DNA from: Begonia masoniana
Taxonomy: Eukaryota > Streptophyta > Magnoliopsida > Cucurbitales > Begoniaceae
Direction: 5' to 3'
NCBI GenBank assembly: GCA_022432975.1
Contig: CM039506.1
Span: 11,722,831 to 11,786,830 of the forward strand
DNA: 64,000 nt
Below are positions 25,257-37,383 of this stretch, piece by piece (within the stretch, counting starts at the first letter, position 1; each line of letters opens with the position of its first letter). The position numbers and the translations under genes were made by a program. The notes beneath the pieces are model-generated. The model did not search any database and was not told where the DNA came from. It saw nothing but the letters and a program-made list of their open reading frames with translations.

Positions 25257-25436
25257 AGAAGTCTTTTTGCTATCTGTTTCAACGCCTTCCGTTGACTTTG
25301 CTCAGCGGCAGATGCGTTTGACCTTTGCAACTTTTAAAGTATTTCGAGCGAAGTTTTAAATTTAGTTCAAAGTTTCTTAGTTATGTTCGAGTTATGAATA
25401 ACGAGCCGGGTTTATATAATTCGGGGCGTTACATTA

Positions 25437-25449
25437 TGGTATCAGAGAC
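25437..25449 (+). other. Primer binding site of E
   Basis: TGGTATCAGAGAC three bases after the 5' LTR; initiator-methionine tRNA type. Confidence 0.9.
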
Positions 25450-25516
25450 ATTCAGTTAAACCGTTCAAAAGATTACTCATCAGTGCCAATCGTTGCATGG
25501 AAGTACTTCAACAACT

Positions 25517-25576
25517 GTAAGTGTTTATGTTAACCTTAGTTAATAGATATTTAAAAGTGTAATTAACTCTGTGCAG
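25517..25576 (+). other. Putative leader intron between PBS and gag (E)
   Basis: GTAAGTGTTT to CTGTGCAG, 60 nt, with a TTAAT-type branch candidate. Equivalent stretches exist in A and in both LARD-like elements (54521-54586 in the plus-strand one). Inferred only. Confidence 0.5.
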
Positions 25577-25588
25577 GAATTTAGTACA

Positions 25589-26704
25589 ATGGACAGACGC
25601 CCAGGGAGACCTAGAGTGCCAAGAGAAATGCCAAGTGTGAGAGAGGAAGAGGAGCCTAGTGTGATTAGGCAGCTGACGGATTTAGTGCGTTAGCAAATTG
25701 ATCTAGTGCGCCAACAGTCTGACCAACTAGGAGTACTGTTGAACCGAAAGGTGCAAGGAAGTGCCAACTCGGAATCTAGCAATGAACATTCTGGAGATAG
25801 ATTTCGGAGACTAAGACAACCCACGTTTGATGGACAGTTATCTGATCCAGTTATTGCTGATGGATGGCTTAGAAAGATTGAGAGTATGTTTAGGTGTGCC
25901 AACATTGGAGAAGGAGACAAGGTCACGTTGGCAACATTCCACTTGGCTGGTGAAGCTCAACTCTGGTGGGAAACAATAGAGACCACCACTGATGTTATGG
26001 CGATGTCTTGGTCACAGTTCAAGGACGTCTTCTATGAGAAGTATTTTAACAGCACAGTCCAAACCGCGAAGAAATTTGAGTTTCTAAACTTGAAGCAGAC
26101 AGGGTCTGTGGCCGAGTACAGTGGACAATTTGAGTCCTTGTCCAGGTTTACTGGACATTTTGCTCACAAGGAAGAGGATAAAGTGTTTAAATTTATGCAT
26201 GGACTGAAGCCAGAAATCTACCGAGGGGTTAAATTTTGTGGTATTAAAGGCTTGACATTCAGCGAGGTTGTGTCCACTGCTCTAGAGTGGAAGAAGCTGA
26301 AACGAAGTGTGCTGGACCAAAGGAGGTCCCACAAAGGTTTAACCAGCCACACCAACTAAGAGGAACGAAGAGGCCAAGTGAAGGCCAAAATAGCCAAGGA
26401 GCAGGAGGGAAGGTACAGAATGTCAGGAAATTTCCCCAGTGTCCTAAGTGTTTGAAGAACCACCCGGGAGAATGCAGACTGGGCTTTGGGAAGTGCTTCA
26501 ACTGTGAGGAGGTTGGACACACGTTCAAGGAATGCTCGAAGCCTAGAATCACCAGATGCTACAATTGTAACAAGGTCGGCCACATTAGCAGAGACTGTCC
26601 AGTTCCTAAGAATGGCCCTGCTATGATTAAACCAAGAATATTCTCCATGACGGAGTCAGGTGAGGAACAGCCCGCTGTTGTGTCAGGTACTATATTGATT
26701 ATAC
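25589..26704 (+). pseudogene. gag of element E, nearly intact
   Basis: Begins MDRRPGRPRVPRE. A single TAG stop at 25691 breaks the N-terminus; frame then continues through the gag core (LATFHLAGEAQLWWE) and YSGQFESLSRF. A one-base deletion near 26287 shifts the frame, after which two zinc knuckles follow, CFNCEEVGHTFKEC and CYNCNKVGHISRDC, both CX2CX4HX4C. Gag forms the virus-like particle and binds the RNA. A further one-base deletion near 26705 separates it from protease. Compared with A the same domains are far better kept. Confidence 0.93.
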
Positions 26705-27320
26705 TTTGTGCCTGCTTTTACTTTAATAGATTCTGGTGCGACGCATTCATTCATAGCATCTGCATTTGCTGTTAAGTTAGATGTACAGTTTACCCCTTCC
26801 ATGCATGTGTTTAGTGTTGCATTACCTTCCGGTGAACACATGCACTCTAACCAGGTGATGCTTGACAGTGTCGTGTTAGTAGGGAACGTAAGTCTACCTG
26901 CTGATCTTATAATTATGGATATATTAGGATTTGAAGTAATTCTAGGTATGGACTGGTTGTTTAAACACCACGCCACAATTGATTGTAGAACTGGAATAGT
27001 TAGCTTTCAACCCCCTGGTAATTTGAAACATACCTTTCAAGCTTCAAAGAAGAGTAAGGAAATGTTTGTGATGACTTCTTTTAACACTAGATCTTCCATG
27101 TGTGGAGAGTATTTGTGCTTCTTAGCTAGCGTTTTAGACACACAGCTTGTAGGAAAAGCAAATCCTCAAAATGTCTTAATTGTCCAAGACTTCCCCGAAG
27201 TATTTTTAGATGACCTTCCTGGTTTACCACCAGATAGGGAAATTGAATTTGTTGTAGATGTTTACCCCGGCGCCGAACTTGTGTCTAAAAATCCATATAG
27301 ACTAGCACCTACAGAACTAA
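26705..27320 (+). pseudogene. Aspartic protease and linker of element E
   Basis: TLIDSGATHSFI gives the catalytic DSG near the start, followed by LPADLIIMDILGFEVILGMDWL, typical of Ty3/gypsy retropepsins. The linker ends FPEVFLDDLPGLPPDREIEF, the usual lead into reverse transcriptase. It would cut the Gag-Pol polyprotein. A one-base deletion near 27318 puts reverse transcriptase in another frame. It has no start of its own; it would be translated as part of the polyprotein. This domain is absent from A. Confidence 0.92.
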
Positions 27321-28040
27321 GGAATTGAAGAAACAGTTAGAGGATTTATTGGAGAAAGGGTTTATACGCCCTAGCTTTTCACCGTGGGATGCACCTGTCC
27401 TTTTTGTCAAAAAGAAAGATGGATCAATGCGTATGTGCATTGATTATAGAGAATTGAATAAGTTAACTGTCAAGAACAAGTATCCTTTACCAAGGATTGA
27501 TGATTTATTTGACCAACTTAGTGGTACAAGAGTTTTCTCTAAGATTGACCTTAGGTCCAGTTATTATCAGTTGAAGGTTAAATATGAAGATATCCCAAAG
27601 ACTGACTTTCGCACAAGGTATGGACATTATGAGTTTTTGGTTATGTCCTTTGGGTTGACAAATGCACCAGCTGCCTTTATAGATATTATGAATATGGTGT
27701 TTCATGAATACCTAGATAAATTTGTCATAGTGTTCATTGATGATATTCTGATCTATTCCCGTACTAAAGATGAGCATGCTAGGCACCTGACCTTGGTGTT
27801 GGAAGTATTAAAACAGCACCAACTTTACGCCAAGTTTTCTAAGTGTGAATTTTGGTTGGACCAAGTTCACTTTTTAGGACATGTTATCTCTGGGGATGAG
27901 ATATCTGTTGATCCAGCTAAGGTTCAGGCAGTTAAGGAAGGAATGCTACAGATATCAGGAGTTTTCTTGGACTTGCAGGGTATTATAGAAAGTTCATTGA
28001 AGGATTTTCGAAGATTGCTACACCTCTTACTAAGTTAACA
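27321..28040 (+). pseudogene. Reverse transcriptase of element E
   Basis: Contains [51 protein letters not shown] and [12 protein letters not shown], so the catalytic aspartates (KIDL, FIDD) are present. It copies the element RNA into DNA. A frameshift near 27945, followed in the other frame by [22 protein letters not shown] sequence, breaks the link to RNase H. Apart from that shift this core region looks complete for the family. Confidence 0.94.
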
Positions 28041-29363
28041 AGGAAAAATGTGAAGTATATATGGACTGATGAATGTGAGCATAGTTTCCAGACCTTGAAA
28101 CAGAAACTGACCAATGCTCCAATTTTAACCCTTCCACTTGAAGATGGTAAATTTAGTATTTATTGTGATGCTTCCAAAATTGGTCTTGGTTGTGTGTTAA
28201 TGCAGAATGGAAAAGTGATAGCTTATGCCTCTAGACAGTTGAAAACACATGAGAAGAACTATCTTACACATGACTTAGAATTAGCTGCAGTGGTATTTGC
28301 ACTTAAAATTTGGAGGCATTACCTGTATGGACAATCTTGTGAGATATTTTCAGATCATAAGAGCCTGAAGTATATTTTCACACAGAAGGAACTAAACATG
28401 AGGCAGCGTCGATGGTTGAAATTTGTCAAGGATTATGATTTTGAGATAAAATACCATCCCTGTAAAGCAAATGTTGTGGCAGATGCTTTGAATAGAGTAA
28501 CAACATCAACCCCATCTATGATTTTCGATATGTCATTAGTCTTAGAGTCAGAATTCCAGAGGTTTAATCTAGAAGCAGTATCTAGTGTATCAGCTATACT
28601 TTCAGCCATAACCTTAAAGCCTACTATTCTGGAGAAAATAAAGGAAGCTCAGGCAAATGATATGGAATGCAACAAGTACAAGTTAAGCATAGGATCTACT
28701 GTTAATTCAGATTTCAACTATTCTGTCGATGGAATCCTTAAATTTAGAAATAGGTGGTTTGTTCTTGCCGTTAAAGAACTTCGAGATGAGATTCTTTCAG
28801 AAGCACATTCTTCCAGGTTCTCTGTTCACCCTGGGAGTACAAAGATGTACAAGGATCTCAGGCAACATTATTGGTTGCCAGATATGAAACGAAGTGTGGC
28901 GGAATATGTAGAATCGTGTTTGATTTGCCAACAGGTTAAAGTTGAACATCAAAGGCTTGCAGGGACCTTACAGCCATTACCAGTTCCCGAATGGAAATGG
29001 GAAAAAATAACGATGGACTTTGTTATGGGATTGCCTAAGACAACAAAGGGGCATGATGATATTTGGATAATAGTTGACCGACTAACCAAATCAGCTCACT
29101 TTCTACCGATAAAGGTGACTTACTCGATGGATCAGCTTGCTGAGTTGTATGTGCACGAAGTTGTTAGACTACATGGAGTTCCAAGTTCTATAGTTTTAGA
29201 CCGAGACTCTAGATTTACATCCAAGTTTTGGAAGAGTTTGCACGAGGCTATGGGCACGCAGCTTAGTTTTAGCACAGCTTTTCACCCTAAAACAGATGGA
29301 CAGTCTGAAAGGACCATTCAAACATTAGAGGATATGCTTCGTGCATGCACATTGGATTTTTAA
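28041..29363 (+). pseudogene. RNase H and integrase core of element E
   Basis: RNase H shows [27 protein letters not shown] and ADALNRV. Integrase has an [18 protein letters not shown]...CLICQ zinc-binding region, then TMDFVMGLPK, LDRDSRF and TDGQSERT carrying D,D,E. The frame is stopped by TAA at 29361, a single change from CAA (A has CAA there). RNase H removes template RNA; integrase inserts the DNA. The first integrase Asp (MDF) and Glu (SER) are intact. Confidence 0.93.
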
Positions 29364-30056
29364 GGTTCCTGGAGCAAGTACCTATCCTTAGTAGAATTCT
29401 CTTATAATAACAGTTTTCAGGCAACAATAGGAATGACACCTTATGAAGCATTGTATGGACGAAAATGAAGATCTCCTTTGTACTGGGATGAAGTTGGTGA
29501 AGCACAGTTGCTTGGCCCTGACATTGTGCAACAAACTATTGAGAAGGTTGCCCTCATCCGACAGAGAATTTTGGCAGCTCAGAGCCGACAGAAAAGCTAT
29601 GCAGATTGCAGGCGTAGAGAATTGGAATTTGAGATAGGTGATGAAGTTTTTCTCAAGGTGTCACCATTCAAAGGAGTTGTCAGATTTGGGAAGAGGGGCA
29701 AGTTGAACCCCAGATTTATTGGACCGTTCACTATTCTGAAAAGAATTGGGAGAGCAGCCTATCAGTTGCAGTTACCAGCTCCTATGGAGGGGATACATAG
29801 TTTGTTCCATGTTTCTATGTTGAAGAAATGCATAAGGGATCCATATCAAATTGTGGAACAGCAGAACATCGAAATTCATCCTACTCTTACTTATGAGGAG
29901 AAACCAGTAAAGATCTTAGACTATGCGGTTAAAGTATTGTGCAACAAAGAGGTTCCTCTGGTGAAGGTCTTGTGGCACAACCAAAACGTAGAGGAGACAA
30001 CTTGGGAGCGCCAGCAAGACATGATGGACCAACATCCAGAATTATTCAGGTACTGA
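29364..30056 (+). pseudogene. Integrase C-terminus with GPF motif and chromodomain (E)
   Basis: Continues in frame after the TAA at 29361: [19 protein letters not shown], then a TGA at 29466, then the GPF/Y module (PRFIGPFTILKRIG) and a chromodomain with VPLVKVLWHNQNVEETTWE, ending at 30056. Chromodomains in this position define chromoviruses and steer integration to marked heterochromatin. That agrees with the dense nesting of related LTRs here. Confidence 0.92.
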
Positions 30057-30078
30057 ATTTTGAAGACAAAATTCTTTT

Positions 30079-30091
30079 AAAGAGGGTAGAT
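30079..30091 (+). other. Polypurine tract of E
   Basis: AAAGAGGGTAGAT directly before the 3' LTR start at 30092; matches the tract of A. Confidence 0.8.
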
Positions 30092-32300
30092 TGTAACACT
30101 CGGTTTCTATTAACCGATTTACCTTTTCCATTTATAGAGAATGTTTAAAAAAAATTGAAATTTGAGTGATTTAGCGATAAGGTTAATAAGTGAATGAGTA
30201 AGGATAAAATGGTAAATTGAAATTTATTGTGGATAACGTATTTAAGGAAATATTTAATGAGGTTTAGCCGCCAATGTTCCTTCATTTTCCTTCTCGGTAT
30301 TCAGCTCAAGCTCAACAGAGCTTCAAGTGATTTTCCCCTTCGATCTCCATTTCCTCAAACTAGGTAAGTTTTCCCTTCGCTTTCTCGAGATTTAGTGGCT
30401 AGATAGCAGAGAGAGTGCAATGAGTGTATTTTTGAGAATGCTGTGAGTGAGTTGAGTTCGGGTTAGTGTTGAATCAAGAATGTGCGATGATCCGAACTTC
30501 TAAACTAGCTCCTTAGGTTTGTGAATGGTGTAGAATAAAGTTTAGTGAAGATTTGAATGGTATTTTGTTTATGACATTAGGTGAACAGGGCTTCCAAAGT
30601 AGTTGAAACCGAGCGATTTCTAGGAGACCAGGTAAGTGAAGTTTGTTTGCGCCTTCGGGCCTACATCACAAAACATTAGGAATATGTTTATTTGAATGTG
30701 TCTGTATGTTATGCATCATGTTTTAAAAGTATACGAATATGAATTTGAATGCATGTTGGCATGGTAAGGAATGAACATAATGAAACAGCTATGCAAAACA
30801 GATTTACTGTTAAGGGAAATAATCCGCCCCTTAATGAGACAGTGGATATGTAGACTTTGGGAAATTTGATCCGCTTCCCATCGAACAGGTGGATCGGAAA
30901 CAGCTATGTGAATCAGATTACTGTTAAGGGAATTAATCCGCCCCTTAATGAGTCAGTGGATATTTATACTTTGGGAGAGTTGATCCAACTCCCAATTTCA
31001 CAGGGGGATCTGAACAGAAACGATGAACGACAACTGATATGAGAAAGTACAAATTGCATGTTTAGGAATTCAGATATCAGCATTTCATTTCATTACTGCT
31101 TTACTTACTTAGCATTAGGCTAATAGATGATTTTTATAATGTAGGTGAAGAAATGACAGCAGGTGTGTTTACTGAGTTCGCTGAAGAATAGGTGAAGTTG
31201 GAGGAGCACTTCTCTGCCTCGATTTGGTATACTGATGAGGCGGATTAACTGGTGTCTGAAGAAGTGAAGATTCAGTGAGCTATGATTTGATTTAAGTATG
31301 TTAAGTGTTCTAATGACAGAAGTGATTTTAATGTTTTTGGATACATTTCCTTGAGACTTTCTGATGAAAGTACTCTGTTGGTTTTAACACTTGTCTGTAG
31401 GTGAAGTCTTAGTAGTTATTTGATGTTTTGATACCTTTGGGAATTTCTTCTCTGCCAAAGAAAACGTGATTTAAATGTAGTTGGAGTTTATCATTTTCAA
31501 AGTTATGTCGAGGATACAGATGTTGTTCTTTTGTTAATGGTTATTTGTTGAATGTCAAATGTTATTTGGGGTCAGGTTGTTTTGAATGCTTTGAGTGAAG
31601 TTTGTAAGTTCCATCATAGGTGAATAAAGTTCACCGGTGGATGTGAGATTAGTCTATCGGATGAAGGAAATCATCCGGCTGACGTCACCGGTGGATGTGA
31701 GGTTAGTCGATCGGATGAAGGAAATCATCCGGCTGACGTCACCGGTGGATGTGAGATTTAGTCGATCGGATGAAGGAATTCCTCCGGCTGATGTCACCGG
31801 ATGATGTAGTAGAAGTCTTGTCGTTTAGTGATCGGTGGATGTCGTGTGTTAAGCTTACCGGATGATGTAGTAGAAGTCTTGTTGTTTAGTGATCGGTGGA
31901 TGTCGTGTGTTAAGCTTACCGGATAATGTAGTTGAAACTTTTGTCGTTTAGTCACCGGAAGAAGTCTTTTTGCTATCTGTTTCAGCCTCTTCTGTTGACT
32001 TTGCTCAGCGGCAAATGCGTTTGACCTTTGCAACTTTTAAAGTATTTCGCGATTTAAACCTTTATTTCTTTTGACCGATTATTCCTTAACATCCCAACAA
32101 ATTATTCAAGCACTGTTCTATGATTTTGGTTAACTCTACTTTTGCTCAAATGATTTCCGCTGCAAGTCTTTAAATGTTTTGAGGTTTTAGAAAATGTCAA
32201 ATTTTGACTTTCAAGCGAAGTTTTAAATTTAGTCCAAAGTTTCTTAGTTATGTTCGAGTTATGAGTAACGAGCCGGGTTTATATAATTCGGGGCGTTACA
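30092..32300 (+). repeat. 3' LTR of E
   Basis: 2209 bp, starting TGTAACACTCGG. Nearly identical to the 5' LTR apart from about 160 bp (32050-32217) missing from the 5' copy and scattered substitutions. Confidence 0.94.
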
Positions 32301-33080
32301 CATAAGTTCATTGTCATAGAGAACAGTGGATGAGTCATCGTCCAAAGTTGTCGTCCAGAGTATTGTTATCCAAAACGTTGTCGTTTAAATTAATGTTGTT
32401 TGTAGTGATATCGTCCAAAGCGAAGTCGTTCTGGGTACGTTGCCTAGGATCGCGTCGTCCAAAGTCGCACGTCCAGAGTTCGTTATAACACCTGGCATTT
32501 TGGCCATGCAATAATCTGTTGAATTATTGTATGGATTTAAATTGCCATAAATACAATAACTATTTTATTGTAAATTTTGGAGCATTTAGTGAGGGGAGAA
32601 CCAAACCAATGTGTAACTAAACTAAACACTAAGTTTAAAATGCATGGAAGGGTAAATTGGAGAGAAATTAAGGTTGGTGGGAGTTTGCCAATGGTTGAGT
32701 GACATCTGACAACTTGTTGAAGAAGCTAATTTCTTCCTCCTACGTGAAACCCTCTTCATTTCACTTCTCTGCTCTCTCTCCATTCTCTTCTCGACATTCT
32801 CTCTTCCAGTCGTCAATTAGCCATCGAAGCTACTTCGATCTCCTCGGCTCCTTTCCGTTTTTCTACTAGGGTAAGTATCTTTTAAATGCTAACAAGTTTG
32901 GACAAGTTTAAAGTGAGTTTTGGTTGGAGTGAAGGATAGTGATACTTTGGTAAAACTCACTGTTTTTGGATGAAAACACACCGGTTTGTTTTCTAAGGGT
33001 TTGAATGAGTTTGGAACAAATTCTTCTAACTTATTTGTTAGCATTTGCAGCTTGTTTATTTTCTGAACGTGCATGTACAG

Positions 33081-33128
33081 GTTCGAGCATTTTCGAGACG
33101 TTCAGGACTATCAACTCTGTAGCAACAG
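33081..33128 (+). other. Putative LTR mini-exon (D)
   Basis: Forty-eight bases between CATGTACAG and GTAAGTTCAT. Intron 1 would be 32871-33080 (210 nt) and intron 2 33129-33643 (515 nt), close to the sizes in LTR E despite little sequence identity. Confidence 0.52.
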
Positions 33129-34485
33129 GTAAGTTCATATCTGTAGGTTGGCCCTTAATGCCCTACATCTCGGAGGTACTAGGTTTTCTGTTCTGTTGGG
33201 TCGTTTTGGGTACAAAGGTTATAGTTATGTTCTGAGTTGTCTATGTTCTGTTTCACTGTATGTTCTGTTATTTCTGTCATCTGCTCTCTGCCTGTTTAAG
33301 TTCAAGCACTGTTCGTGCATACACGTTTTCTCTGAAAGACATGCAAATGTTTTCTGTACACTGTTTGAAACTAAATAAGATAAAATCTGACTGAAATGTA
33401 CCGGTTAAGTGCGGGACGGGGACTGGCCTACTGTTTATGTTCTGAATCTATTCTGAAAATCTGTTGTGCCTGTCGTGCACTGCCTGTTCCCCTATATGCC
33501 ACACTTATACCCCTCTGCCACTGAAACGTAATGAAATGTTCTGTCACTGTATTCTGAAAATTGCATGCATAGCATTTTGCATCACTGCATATCTATTATG
33601 TTCTTACTGAGCTTTAGGCTCATAGATGAACTCTCTGATGTAGGTACTGAACCTGAAAATGAGGACTTTGTGCCTCAGTCTGATGAATAGGTGGGTGGTG
33701 AATCGAGCTCTCGGGGGTGGTTGCTGCAGACAGACAAATTCTGACCCGAGGTTTAAGTCTTCTGTAATGTCTATATTTGTAAAGTCTTCTGGAAGTTCTG
33801 GTTGTGTTGTAAAAATTCTATATAAACTCTTCTTTTGGTAGATTCTGCAATTTCATGTTAGGTTCTATATTGATCCTCAGATTTTAAAACAATGTACAGA
33901 TTTTGATGCCTAAGTTTTAAAAACTACTGTATTTGACAGTTGAATTTAGGTTCTGAATATTCTGGAATTGTTTGGGATATTATCTGTTACCTTGTGTATG
34001 GATGACTTCTGGTTTTAGAGTTATCCATGCGGTCTGTTTTCTTGAAAATCCTGTCGTGTTCCTTTAAACATGTGTTCAAGTTATGTTTTAAATCAGTCTC
34101 TGAAGTTTGAAGTTTTTATGCCTTCTGTTGTGCTCGAGAACCACGTTTTGAATTGGTTTGAGAATCTGAGTCTTTCATGTTTTCTGTTTTTCTGCTCTCT
34201 GTTGGTAAGTCTTCCTGTTAAAAGCTGTCAAACTTTGTCTTTAAAACTATGTCTTCCGATTACATCCACCGGTGAACTCAATTCTGTTTGTGGTTCACAT
34301 CCACCGGTTATCACTGTTCATCTTTTGTCGTATCTGCATCTACTGTCCAATCAGTAATTCTGTTTAGGTTTTGCTCCTGCCGATTTCGTTTATTGTATGC
34401 ATCTTCCGATGACGTCATCTCCTCTTCCGATGACGTCACTATAGCTTTTCTTCTGCCGATTTCAACTGCTGCCTGCATCTTCCGG

Positions 34486-36501
34486 TGTAACGCCCGAGTT
34501 ATCTGAACCCGGTTTGCTACTCATAACGCTGAACCGAACCATGACGTCTTAATGCAAAATTTAAAATTTCACTCGACAGCCAAAATTTGACTTTTTCTAA
34601 AACTAAATATATTTTAAAACTTGCAGCGGAAAATCAATTGGACATCAATGAAGCTAAGTGACCTGTGAAAACATTTTAAAATGACTGTTGGAAGTGTTAA
34701 GAGTAATTGGCTAAAAGACGTAAAGCTAAAAAAAAATAAACGCAGAATGCCCGTGAAGTTGCCGAAGTCGAACACATCTGCCGACGACAAAGTCAACGGA
34801 AGAAGTAGAAATAGGAATTAGGAGGTTTCTACCGATGACGTGTACAAACAACGCACCACCATCTACCGACAAGCCAACCCAACTACATCTGCCGATGAAG
34901 TCAACATAATTTCATCTGCCGATGAAGTCAACATAACTTCATCTGCCGATGGAGTCAACATAACTTCATCTACCGATAGATTTCCATCTGCCGATAGACA
35001 AGCACGCGACATCCACCGACAACGACATTACGACTCCTTCCGATAAGATTAAAATATACGCTACATCTGCCGATAGCAAAACTACAGGTTTTGCGACTTG
35101 CACCTGCCGATGACATCAGCCGGATGTTCTCTCTCTCATCCAACGACTTTACTGAAGGCACCTTCTGATTTGCAAAACGACAAAACTAAACATTCAGAAA
35201 CAAACCAAATCACTGCCCTTCCCAAATTCAGTAAAAACAATGTTTTCAAAATCCAACAGAATACCAATATCAGAAGATTCTCAAAAATGTTTTCAAAGCT
35301 TTGAAACCACTATTGTCATAAAATTTTCAGTAAAACATCTATACTGAACTAGTTACCCTCAACTCAACACCTGCAGCCATTGATTAAACCGCCTCAACAG
35401 ATGACCAAACCGATGCCTGAAAATGCTCCTCCAACCAGCCTATTCCTCATGTTGGTCGGTAAACATACCTTCAGTAACTTCTTCACCTACATCACAAAAC
35501 TCATCTATTAGCCTAATGCTAAGCAAGTAGAGCGATGAATGAAATGGATCAATGAAGCAATAATTTCCCTAAACATGCGGTCTCTACTTTCTCATCTCAG
35601 TTGTATTCAAATTCATTCTCTGTTGATCCCTCTGTACGATGGGAAAGTGGATCAGTCATTCCCCAAAGCATACATCCTCTGATCTCAATTAAGGGGCGGA
35701 TTAATTCCCTTAACAGTTAACTGGTCTGATCCCCCTGTAGGATTGGGAAGTGGATCACTTTTCCCAAAACCTCAATCCTCTGTTCTCAGTTAAGGGGCGG
35801 ATTAATCCCCCTTAACAGTTGTTCTGATCATCCTGCTCACACTTACCATGCGTTTCATGTAAATTCATTTTCGTAATCTTTCAAAAACATGATGCATGAC
35901 AACTGGAAAATAAACATACAAAACATACATAAACCCTACTGTTTTTGTGATGTAGGCCCAAAGGCACAAACAAACTCTACTTACCTGGATTCTTGGCGAG
36001 TGCTCGGTTAGGAGCTTCTTCGGGATCTTTCTCACCTAGAACATAAACAGAACATTAAGTCAACCTGTACTAAACCTCATTCTAAGGCATTCAGAAAACC
36101 TAAGGGAATAGTTGGGAGTTCTGATCGCCAAGCATTACTGATTCTATGCTAAACCCGTATCTACTCACTTTCCTGATGAGTTCCCAAAATACATATCTAA
36201 CACTTCCCCATACAATCTTCCTTAGTTACTAAGTCAGAAAAAAACGAGGTAGAAACTTACCTAGCTCGTCGAACGGATTCGGGGAAGGAAATCGCCTGGG
36301 AAGTCTGCTGGTTTGAGCTGAAAACCGAGAGCAAGAATGAATGGTGGCGGCTAGGCTCAATAAATTCTTTTTAAATAGGTTATCCACTAATAAGTTTTTA
36401 ATTTACCATAATGCCATTGCATATCCATTCATTAACCTAACCCATATTTGCACATCTTAATTTGACAAAATAAATTGGGTTTAATGGAACCGGGTGCTAC
36501 A
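34486..36501 (-). mobile_element. Solo LTR 'F', reversed, inside D
   Basis: TGTAACGCCCGAG to CCGGGTGCTACA, 2016 bp, TSD TCCGG (34481-34485, 36502-36506). Same family as C1, H and E. The mini-exon is 35985-36035 on the minus strand. Left of the LTR body lie degenerate CATCTGCCGATGAAGTCAAC motifs (34860-35130). The hairpin at 35956-35965 reads GCC-TTTG-GGC on the minus strand. Confidence 0.92.
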
Positions 36502-37383
36502 TCCGGTGACGTCATCCATCTTCCGGCTGACGTCATCACCTTCTGCCGATTACGTTTACTATCTGTATCTGCCGATGACGTCATCACATCTTTCGATGAC
36601 ATCATCATACATTTTGATTCCATCTGTTGCCTATATCTGCCGATGATGTCATCACATCTTCCGCTGACATCACCACACATCCGATTCAGCTTTACTCAGC
36701 ATCTACCGACTGACGTCATCTGTTTGGTCTTATCTAAATCCACCGCTGCTCTTTTAAACTAAGTTTCCCCGCCAGCCTTATGCTTATGTATTTATGCTTT
36801 TACTCCCTGTTTATTCCGTTTATTTAATTCCTTCGCCCTTTCTGTTCCCTGTTCTTCCCCGTCCCCTCTGTTATTCACTTTAGTAATCCAGCCAACTGTA
36901 TCTCATTTGCTTTAACTCCAGAGGACTCACCCTCTCTCTGTAAATGTTTTAAAAGTTTAATGTACAAAAAAAATATAGTCCCCGTTTTCTGTTATCTGTC
37001 CCGGAGTGATGGCTTCGATCCCGGACCCTGATCGGGTTCGGTTTTGGGCTGTCACATTCGTCGTCCTGAGTCGTGGACGAGTACGTTGTCTAAGGTTGTA
37101 GACGGCAGACTCTGTGAACGACAGATTGCTTAGTATTGTCAAACTGTTTGCAGATGTCGCAGAGAAGTTTTTAACGATCTTGAACTCAAGGTTTTGCTAG
37201 TCTATTTTCGTCATGATTCTGTTTTCTTACATAAATGTTTTTCCGCTGTAAGGTTTTGATGTTTCGAATTAATGTCGATTTTAGCCGTTGAGAGGAGTTT
37301 TAAATATTTCCCAGAATTTTCTAGTTTTGTCCAGTGAATGTGAGTAGCGAACTGGGTTGATTAACTCGGGGCGTTACAAATAG

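Larger units (their letters stand above)
23387..25433 (+). repeat. 5' LTR of E
   Basis: TGTAACACCCGG to GGGGCGTTACA, 2047 bp. It has a TATA-like TATTTAAGG near 23550, donor CTAG|GTAAGT at 23660, mini-exon 23878-23928, hairpin 23948-23957, two hairpin units at 24105-24305, acceptor AATGTAG|GT at 24441 and tandem motifs 24931-25256. Compared with the 3' LTR it lacks about 160 bp near 25347 (present at 32050-32217). Confidence 0.93.
23387..32300 (+). mobile_element. Complete Ty3/gypsy chromovirus 'E' (Del/Tekay type)
   Basis: An 8914-bp element with both LTRs, primer binding site, gag, protease, reverse transcriptase, RNase H, integrase, chromodomain and polypurine tract in canonical order, flanked by CATAA (23382-23386, 32301-32305). 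Only a handful of single-base frameshifts and three stops break the polyprotein, and the LTRs are very similar, so it is a young insertion compared with A, which it interrupts. It is the best candidate in this window for the autonomous relative of solo LTRs C1, F and H. Confidence 0.95.
32484..37056 (+). mobile_element. Solo LTR 'D' of another family, itself interrupted
   Basis: TATAACACCTGG (TG changed to TA) to GGGCTGTCACA, TSD TTCGT (32479-32483, 37057-37061). About 2.55 kb after removing F. Order: donor 32870, acceptor TGTACAG at 33080, 48-nt mini-exon, donor 33128, GGC...GCC hairpin with CCCTACATC (33150-33167), acceptor GATGTAG|GT at 33643, then TGACGTCA-bearing CTTCCGATGACGTCA motifs at 34380-34480 and 36502-36720. 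The short open frames inside show no known domain. Confidence 0.85.
12370..37378 (+). mobile_element. Ty3/gypsy element 'A', non-autonomous, with three nested insertions
   Basis: TGTAGCAACC at 12370 to GCGTTACA at 37378, flanked by AATAG on both sides (12365-12369, 37379-37383). Parts in order are the 5' LTR, primer binding site, gag, RNase H-integrase-chromodomain, polypurine tract and 3' LTR. It is interrupted at 17884-21590, 23387-32300 and 32484-37056. Removing these leaves about 7.8 kb. Protease and nearly all of reverse transcriptase are missing by one internal deletion relative to element E, so A could have moved only with help from another element. Many in-frame stops mean it is now dead. 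Both LTRs share the same landmarks. Confidence 0.93.
21614..37378 (+). repeat. 3' LTR of element A in three pieces
   Basis: Pieces are 21614-23386, 32301-32483 and 37057-37378 (each junction includes a TSD copy). The sequence follows the 5' LTR closely. The two interruptions are element E (TSD CATAA) and solo LTR D (TSD TTCGT), both inside the GTCGTCCAAAG repeat region. Confidence 0.92.

Noticed and set aside
33005..34506. Overlapping open frames inside solo LTR D
   Set aside because: Cys/Phe/Leu-rich peptides from T-rich DNA crossing the presumed splice sites; no homology recognised and no support in related LTRs.
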